The position numbers and the translations under genes were made by a program. Shown here piece after piece: positions 58,276 to 64,000 of a stretch of DNA of 64,000 nt (positions within the stretch are counted from its first letter, which is position 1; each line of letters opens with the position of its first letter). This stretch comes from Lysobacteraceae bacterium (GTDB lineage Bacteria > Pseudomonadota > Gammaproteobacteria > Xanthomonadales > Xanthomonadaceae), in assembly GCA_028868545.1 (NCBI GenBank), contig JAGWUF010000005.1:1-64000 (forward strand), written 5' to 3'. The notes under the pieces are model-generated. The model had not been told where the DNA came from. It searched no databases and worked only from the letters and a program-made list of their open reading frames with translations.

Positions 58276-60306
58276 TCAATGAATCACCGGCGCCACGTCG
58301 CCCTTGCTGGCCGCCAGCAGGCGCTCCACCAGGGTTTGCCAGTCCACCGCCCGGTTGTAGCCCACCACCTCCAGCCGGGGCACGCCCGCGCCTTCCACGA
58401 TAGTAAAAGCGTTGCCGTCTGAATGCAGGCCATTCATCGTGCAAATCTGGTTTTCCAGATGGCAGCCAATCCCGATCCGGCGATAGCCGAAGTCCTTGAA
58501 CAGCGCAATCGCCTGGCCTTGCAAGGTCTGGATGAACGAACCGCCACCGACGCTGCCGATATCCTGCACCGCACGCTGGCTGATGCGTTTGCGCACGCCC
58601 GGGGCATCGTCGGTGATGAAGCGCGCATCGAACGCGACCGGCGTCCAGTCCACCAGCCGCAGATCCCGGATGCGGCCATCGAGCTTGCCGGTGATGCTGC
58701 CGAACCCCAGCACCTCGGTCAGCCGCAGCAGGTCCAGATCATCCAGCGCGATGTCCGCACTCAGGCTGGGGGCGGTGCCGAACGGGCGCTCCAGCGCGAG
58801 TTGCGAAAACGCCACCTGGCCATCGAACAACTGCAAGCCCAGCCCGCCATCGAAGTCGATGCGGTCATTGGCGTAACGGGCGCGCGGAATGCTGCCGCCC
58901 AGCTTGCCCTGGAACGCCGGCAAGCCCAGCGCCTGCGAAATCTTCCCGAAATCCAGGCTCTCCAACTGCAGGCCGAACCGGACCTCCAGCCCCGCCGCCC
59001 CCTGCGGTGGCCGGATCACCACATCGCGCAGGCCCAGCGTGCCGTCCATCATCGGAATCCGTACCGGCGCGCGCGTGCGCAACTCGCCCTGGCTGCTGGC
59101 AAACGGCAACGCGGCCGCGCCGAAAGCCAGCCCGTACAACTGCCCACGTTGCCATTGCAGGGCGCTTTCCACCGCCGTCACCGCCGCCGTGTAGCGCAGA
59201 TCCCCGCGCAAACCATCGAACACGAACCGCCCGTTCGGGTCGCGCACGTCCACGTCGTGCAAACGGGCGGTGATCGTTGCCAACCCCGCGCCATCCAGCG
59301 CGGCATCGAGTTCCATCGCACCGTGCAGATCCACGTCGCGCAGGCCGAACAAGCCCATCCAGCCCGACAGGTAGCGCGGCTTCAACGGCGTCATGTCGCG
59401 GCTGTCGGCGTGCACGGCCAGAGCCGCCAGCCCGCCGTCCGCGGTCAGGCGCGCACTGGCCTGTGCCTGCAGGGTGTCGCCGTCCTGCCAGCGAATGTCT
59501 GGCAGCACCCAGCCCGCCCCCGCCGTCCGGGTTGCGCCCAGCTGGAACGCCACCGGCGTGGCCGGCAGCGACACATAGGTGTTGCCGGCCAGGAATTCGC
59601 CGCCGTGCAACTGGCCTGCCACCTGCACGCCGGCATCGGTCGCGGCACTGCGATAGTCCAGCTGCAAGCTGCCGGTCAGCTTCTCGGCCGCAATCCCGGC
59701 ATCCGCCGTCTCGAACCCGGCCGCGCTGACCCCCAGCCGGCCCTGCACGCGCAACGGCGCGGCGGTCGCGGCCACCACCTGCAAGCGCCCATCCAGCATG
59801 CCCGTCCTCCATTGTGCCGCAGGCCAGGCCTGCGCCAGCAACGCCTGCGCCCATGCCAGCGGCAACCGCTGCAACTCCAGCGTGGTCACATCGGGGGTTG
59901 CGGCCAGCCGCTCCAGGGCCATGCGCGATGATCCCTGCGCCAATTGCGCACGGGTGCCGGCGGCATCCAGTTGCACCGCCAATTGCACCGGCGGCAGACC
60001 GCCGGCACGCAACGCACCGGCGCATTGCCAACCCGCGGTGGCGGTGCGCTGCAAGGGGCAACGCCAATGCAAATCCTGATAGTGATACCCCAACCCGGGG
60101 GCATCCACCCTGCCCGCCCACAGCTGCAACTCGCCTTCACTTGCACCGTCGGGCCACTGCAACTGCAGGCGTACCTGCGCCAGCGTCGCCACCGGCGTGT
60201 GCAACTTCGCCACCTGCATCGTCAGCACCCGCGCCTGTGCCACCGGCGCGGCCAGCAGCAGCATCGGCAGCAGCAGCCGCAACGGCAAGCGGGTCAGGGT
60301 TGGCAT
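58276..60306 (-). CDS. YdbH-like (AsmA-like superfamily) protein
   Basis: Signal peptide; repetitive beta-rich sequence; C-terminal VRKRISQRAVQDIGSVGGGSFIQTLQGQAIALFKDFGYRRIGIGCHLENQICTMNGL; adjacent ydbL-like gene. Confidence 0.72.
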   Translation of the reverse strand: MPTLTRLPLRLLLPMLLLAAPVAQARVLTMQVAKLHTPVATLAQVRLQLQWPDGASEGELQLWAGRVDAPGLGYHYQDLHWRCPLQRTATAGWQCAGALRAGGLPPVQLAVQLDAAGTRAQLAQGSSRMALERLAATPDVTTLELQRLPLAWAQALLAQAWPAAQWRTGMLDGRLQVVAATAAPLRVQGRLGVSAAGFETADAGIAAEKLTGSLQLDYRSAATDAGVQVAGQLHGGEFLAGNTYVSLPATPVAFQLGATRTAGAGWVLPDIRWQDGDTLQAQASARLTADGGLAALAVHADSRDMTPLKPRYLSGWMGLFGLRDVDLHGAMELDAALDGAGLATITARLHDVDVRDPNGRFVFDGLRGDLRYTAAVTAVESALQWQRGQLYGLAFGAAALPFASSQGELRTRAPVRIPMMDGTLGLRDVVIRPPQGAAGLEVRFGLQLESLDFGKISQALGLPAFQGKLGGSIPRARYANDRIDFDGGLGLQLFDGQVAFSQLALERPFGTAPSLSADIALDDLDLLRLTEVLGFGSITGKLDGRIRDLRLVDWTPVAFDARFITDDAPGVRKRISQRAVQDIGSVGGGSFIQTLQGQAIALFKDFGYRRIGIGCHLENQICTMNGLHSDGNAFTIVEGAGVPRLEVVGYNRAVDWQTLVERLLAASKGDVAPVIH

Positions 60307-60351
60307 CCGGGACGGCATGGGTGCAGCATACAAACCCCGGAGGTCATCGCG

Positions 60352-61059
60352 ATGAACCCAGGCCTTGTCGCCGCCCTGCCACACCTGTTGCTGGTCGAAG
60401 ACGACCCCACCAGTGCCGCCTTCCTGGCCGAGGCCGCCACCGCCTTCCCGGCGCGGGTGACACTGGCCGGCAGTCTGGCCGAGGCCTTCACGGCCAGCGT
60501 CGGGCAGACCTTCGACCTGCTGTTGATCGACGCCCATCTGCCCGACGGCTTCGGCCACGCCCTGTTGCGGCAACTGCGCCAGCGTGGCATCACCGCGCCG
60601 GCGCTGGCACATACCGCCCAGGCCGATGCCGCCACCAGCGCGCCGCTGCAGGCCGCCGGCTTCCTCGATGTGCTGCAAAAGCCGATGTCCGTGCTCCATC
60701 TGCACGCCGCATTGCGGCAGCACCTGCAGCAGCCGGCACCCTCCCCCCCGATCTGGAACGATGCCGGCGCACAGGCGGCGGTAGGCGGGAACCGGAGCCA
60801 CGTGGCGCAACTGCGGTCGCTGTTCCTGCAGGAACTGCCCGGCCAGCGGAACCGCATCGGTGCCGCCACGGCGCGGCAGGACGTGGTCGCGGTGCGAGCC
60901 GAACTGCACAGGCTGACCGCCAGCTGCGGCTTCGTCGGCGCCGATGCACTGGCACAGGCGGTGCAGGCCCTGCGCGCCGCGCCACTGGAGCCGGCCGCCA
61001 AGGCGGCACTGGACGCCGCCATTGCCGACCTGCTGATGGTGCCACCGGCAACCGCCTGA
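60352..61059 (+). CDS. Response regulator receiver fused to a C-terminal HPt-like domain
   Basis: REC: LLLVEDDPTSAAFLAEAA, FDLLLIDAHLPDGFG, LQKPMS; HPt-like: VRAELHRLTASCGFVGADALAQAVQAL. Confidence 0.8.
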   Translation: MNPGLVAALPHLLLVEDDPTSAAFLAEAATAFPARVTLAGSLAEAFTASVGQTFDLLLIDAHLPDGFGHALLRQLRQRGITAPALAHTAQADAATSAPLQAAGFLDVLQKPMSVLHLHAALRQHLQQPAPSPPIWNDAGAQAAVGGNRSHVAQLRSLFLQELPGQRNRIGAATARQDVVAVRAELHRLTASCGFVGADALAQAVQALRAAPLEPAAKAALDAAIADLLMVPPATA

Positions 61060-61062
61060 CCG

Positions 61063-62727
61063 TCAGCGTGGCGGCATCGCCTGCAAGCGCCCGGCCTCCA
61101 GCCGCAGCACGCGATCGGCCAGCGCCAGGCTGGCGGGGCGATGGGTAATCATGATCACGGTGCGCTGTTTCAGCACGTCATGGCATTCGGCGATGAATTC
61201 GGCCTCGCCCTCGGGGTCGAACATCGCGGTGGCCTCGTCCAGGATCAGGATCGGTGGATCCTTCAGCAGCGCCCGCGCCAACGCCAGCCGCTGGCGCTGG
61301 CCGCCGGAGAGCTTCACCCCTTGATCGCCCACCACCGTGTCATAGCCCTGCGGCAACGCGGTGATGAAAACATGCGCCCGCGCTGCACGCGCCGCGCGTT
61401 CGACTTCGGCCTGGGTTGCCTGCCCGCGCCCGTACACGATGTTCTGGCGCACCGTCGCGTTGAACAGCAGTACCTGCTGTGCCACCAACCCGATCTGCCC
61501 GCGCAGCGCCGACAGCCGGAATTCGCGCACATCCACGCCGCCGATGGCGATGCGCCCCGCCTGCGGCTCCAGCAACCGCAACAGCAGATGCACCAATGTG
61601 CTCTTGCCGGCGCCATTGCTGCCGGTCAGGGCCACGGTTTCGCCCGCCGCAATCACCAGATCGAACCCGGCAAACAACCGTGCACGCCCCGGATAGGCAA
61701 ACCCCACCGCCTCGAACCGGATCTCGCCCGCATGCGGCACCTGCGCCAGCGTGCCTGCATCCACTTCCGGCGCGGCCTGCAGCGCCTCACCCAGACGCTG
61801 CGCCGCACCGCGCGCGGTCTGGGTCATGCCATAGACGTTGGCCAACTGGCCCAGCGGGCTGACCAGCACCAGGCCATACAGGAACAGACTGACCAGTGTC
61901 CCCATGCCGGTTTCGCCGCCCACCACCGAACGCCCGGCCAGCCCCAGCAACAACAGGATCGCGCCCGCCCCGATCACCTGCACCAGCGGCAGAATCGCGT
62001 CTTCCCAGCGCGCCTGCCGGAACTCGCTGGCGAACAGTTTTTCGGCGGCATCCCGATAGCGCTGCGCCTCGGCGGCATCGGTGGCGAACGCCTTGATGAC
62101 CGGCAGCAGCGCCAGGTTCTGCTCGGCCAGCGCGCTCTGGTCGGCCCAGGCCTGCATCGACGCCGCACCCAGTGGTCGCAATTTGCGCCCAAGCAGTTTC
62201 AACACCACGAACAACACCGGCATCAACACCGCGACGCACACCGCCACCAGCGGTGCCATCCGGAACATCAGCAGCAACGCACCGGCCAGGGTGAACAGCA
62301 ACGGCACCAGCGGCACCAGCGCCGCGGTCACGAAACTGCTCAACCGATGCACATCCCCCAGCAGCAGCGCCAGCACATCCCCGCGTTGCCGCGCGTGATG
62401 CCAGGCCAGCGGCAGTGCCTGCAGATGCGCATACAGCTGCGCGCTGACATCGGCCACCATCTGCCCGGACGCCCGCTGCAACTGCATCGCCACCACATAG
62501 CCCAGCGCCTGCTGCGCGCAGATCAACCCGAACAGCAGCCACAGCAACGCCCCCACCTGCTGGTTGAACAACAAGCGGTCGGTCAGCACCCCGCCCAACC
62601 ACGGTTGCGCCAGGGTCGCTGCGCTTTGCACCAGCATCAAACCCAGCGCCAGCAGCAACTGCGGCAGGTGCGGGCGCAGCCAGGTGCGCAGCATCGACCA
62701 CAACGAAGGTTGCGCAAGTGGCGTCAT
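61063..62727 (-). CDS. ABC exporter, fused TM and ATPase domains (possible RiPP exporter)
   Basis: Walker A LTGSNGAGKSTLVHLLL; LSGGQRQRLALARALLKDPPILILDEAT; divergent from PqqD-like gene; start chosen at MTPLAQPSLW (track ORF extends to 62817). Confidence 0.88.
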   Translation of the reverse strand: MTPLAQPSLWSMLRTWLRPHLPQLLLALGLMLVQSAATLAQPWLGGVLTDRLLFNQQVGALLWLLFGLICAQQALGYVVAMQLQRASGQMVADVSAQLYAHLQALPLAWHHARQRGDVLALLLGDVHRLSSFVTAALVPLVPLLFTLAGALLLMFRMAPLVAVCVAVLMPVLFVVLKLLGRKLRPLGAASMQAWADQSALAEQNLALLPVIKAFATDAAEAQRYRDAAEKLFASEFRQARWEDAILPLVQVIGAGAILLLLGLAGRSVVGGETGMGTLVSLFLYGLVLVSPLGQLANVYGMTQTARGAAQRLGEALQAAPEVDAGTLAQVPHAGEIRFEAVGFAYPGRARLFAGFDLVIAAGETVALTGSNGAGKSTLVHLLLRLLEPQAGRIAIGGVDVREFRLSALRGQIGLVAQQVLLFNATVRQNIVYGRGQATQAEVERAARAARAHVFITALPQGYDTVVGDQGVKLSGGQRQRLALARALLKDPPILILDEATAMFDPEGEAEFIAECHDVLKQRTVIMITHRPASLALADRVLRLEAGRLQAMPPR

Positions 62728-62867
62728 CAGTGGCAGCGATGGCGTGTCATCCGGCACAAGGATGCCGGCAACGCGTGCCGGCGTCACCTGGATTCGGCCA
62801 CATGCGCGCTGGATCACCCCCGCGCGTCTCGGCCATACTTGCAGATATCCCTCAGGACGAGACCGCC

Positions 62868-63161
62868 ATGCCCGCTTTCCCGAACAGTGTCACGCTGGAA
62901 AGCCGGCTGGTTCGATCCCCCGATGTCCTCTTCCAGGAAGTGGGCGGCGAAGCCGTGCTGCTGGATCTGGCCAGCGAGCAGTACTTCGGGCTGGATCCGG
63001 TGGGCACGCGGATCTGGGAACTGCTCGATGGCGAAGCGCCGCTGGCCCGCATCCACCACACACTGGCCGCCGAGTACGATGCCAAGCCCGCGCGCATCGG
63101 CGAGGATCTGCTGGCGCTGGCGCAGACGCTGCTGGACGCCGGCCTGGTGCAGCCACGCTGA
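62868..63161 (+). CDS. PqqD-family protein (RiPP recognition element-like)
   Basis: VRSPDVLFQEVGGEAVLLDLASEQYFGLDPVGTRIWELLDGEAPLARIHHTLAAEYDAKPARIGEDLLALAQTLLDAGLV. Confidence 0.85.
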   Translation: MPAFPNSVTLESRLVRSPDVLFQEVGGEAVLLDLASEQYFGLDPVGTRIWELLDGEAPLARIHHTLAAEYDAKPARIGEDLLALAQTLLDAGLVQPR

Positions 63162-63163
63162 CA

Positions 63164-63633
63164 TGTCACGGGCGTTGCGCCAGTGGTGGGCCCTGCCCAG
63201 GCGCGAGCGCGTCCTCCTGCTCGTCCTGATGGGGTTGCAACCGCTGTTGTCGCTGTCGCTGCGCCTGCTGGGCTATCGCCGGACCCGGGCGATGCTTGAA
63301 GCCCTGAGCCAGCGTCCGGCCATGCCGGCCGTCAACCCGGAACAACGGGCCGCCGCACAGCGGCTGGCCGAACTGGCCAATATCGCCGGCCGACGCGGCC
63401 CGGTCGCCAGCACCTGCCTGCGGCAGGCGCTGGCGGTGCATTGGCTGCTGCGGCGCCGGGGCCTGCAGCCGCAGCTGCGGTTCGGCGTGGATCGCATCGG
63501 CGCCACCCCCGACATGCATGCCTGGGTGGAACTGGAAGGCGTCCCGCTGGCGCAGCCGCAGCTGCGGCATCGCGCGTTTCAGCCGGCGACGTCGGCCAGC
63601 ACCGCGGCCACCACCGACTCCAGCGCATCGTAG
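63164..63633 (+). CDS. Lasso-peptide B2-type transglutaminase-like protease
   Basis: GPVASTCLRQALAVHWLLRRRGLQPQLRFGV...DMHAWVELEG; directly follows the PqqD-like gene. Confidence 0.85.
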
Positions 63634-64000
63634 CGGCGCGGATAGTCCAGCCGCCGCAGCGGCACCTCGCGCACCAGCCGCGCGCCGGCGGCCAGGTTGC
63701 GCTTGAGCACCGACGGGTTCTTGATGTCCAGCACGAAGGCGTTCGCGGCCAAGCCGATCAAGGCCTGCGACGGCGACAAGGTTTCGATGGCCGGTGCATC
63801 CACCTTGCCTTCGCCCAGCAGGTAGACGCGCGCCAGCGGCAGCGCACGGTCGCAGTGCGGCAAATCGGTCGCCGCCTCAAGCCGCGGTTTCGGCGAGCCT
63901 TCGACGTAGACGCTGCGGCCCTCGCCCAGCGCCGCGACGCTGTCTTCCCACAGCCGCACGTGCGCGGCATGCGGATGCACGTGGATGCGCGGCTGCGCAA
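63579..64000 (-). CDS. HprK-like serine kinase, C-terminal part (runs off window end)
   Basis: Frame stays open to the window edge (AQPRIHVHPHAAHVRLWEDSVAALG...); C-terminal LSPSQALIGLAANAFVLDIKNPSVLKRNLAAGARLVREVPLRRLDYPRRYDALESVVAAVL resembles HPr kinase-related proteins of RiPP clusters. Confidence 0.65.
   Translation of the reverse strand, partial: AQPRIHVHPHAAHVRLWEDSVAALGEGRSVYVEGSPKPRLEAATDLPHCDRALPLARVYLLGEGKVDAPAIETLSPSQALIGLAANAFVLDIKNPSVLKRNLAAGARLVREVPLRRLDYPRRYDALESVVAAVLADVAG

Noticed and set aside
62728-62867. Possible RiPP precursor gene between the divergent ABC exporter and PqqD-like gene
   Set aside because: 140 nt with no convincing small ORF with RBS and leader/core layout; only the N-terminal extension of the exporter ORF was seen
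61141-63163. N-terminal part of the 830-aa plus-strand ORF
   Set aside because: Antisense to the ABC exporter; only the last 156 codons (from 63164) form the B2-like protein

Overview
This is a GC-rich chromosomal window. By gene content it looks like a gammaproteobacterium of the Xanthomonadaceae type (inference; no database search was possible). It is densely packed with mostly housekeeping genes: aguA(partial)/aguB, lysS-prfB, asnS, nfuA, rluC/rne, guaB-guaA, folD, moeB-mobA, der-bamB-yfgM-rodZ-pilF-rlmN-ndk, a TetR/PsrA-like regulator with fadN-like and fadA-like genes, thrL-thrABC, tRNA-Arg(CCT), an ALDH7-type dehydrogenase, pyrD, murB, ispG, xseA, several c-di-GMP proteins, an ECF sigma/anti-sigma pair, ABC transporters and a YdbH/YdbL-like pair. 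No CRISPR array, prophage or transposase gene was recognised. The most notable items are: (1) a partial RiPP/lasso-like module at the right edge (ABC exporter, PqqD-like protein, B2-type transglutaminase-like protease, and an HprK-like kinase cut off by the window end) with no recognisable precursor or cyclase inside the window; (2) a programmed +1 frameshift in prfB; (3) a Thr-rich leader peptide (thrL) before thrABC; (4) a 117-nt element with a perfect 30-bp inverted repeat between divergent ispG and xseA; (5) two hairpins sharing one core, after guaA and after guaB; (6) an intrinsic terminator inside the probable ndk leader; (7) a 16-bp perfect palindrome in the spacer of the putative TetR/fad promoter; (8) two intra-operon inverted-repeat elements. 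All calls come from reading the sequence and supplied translations.
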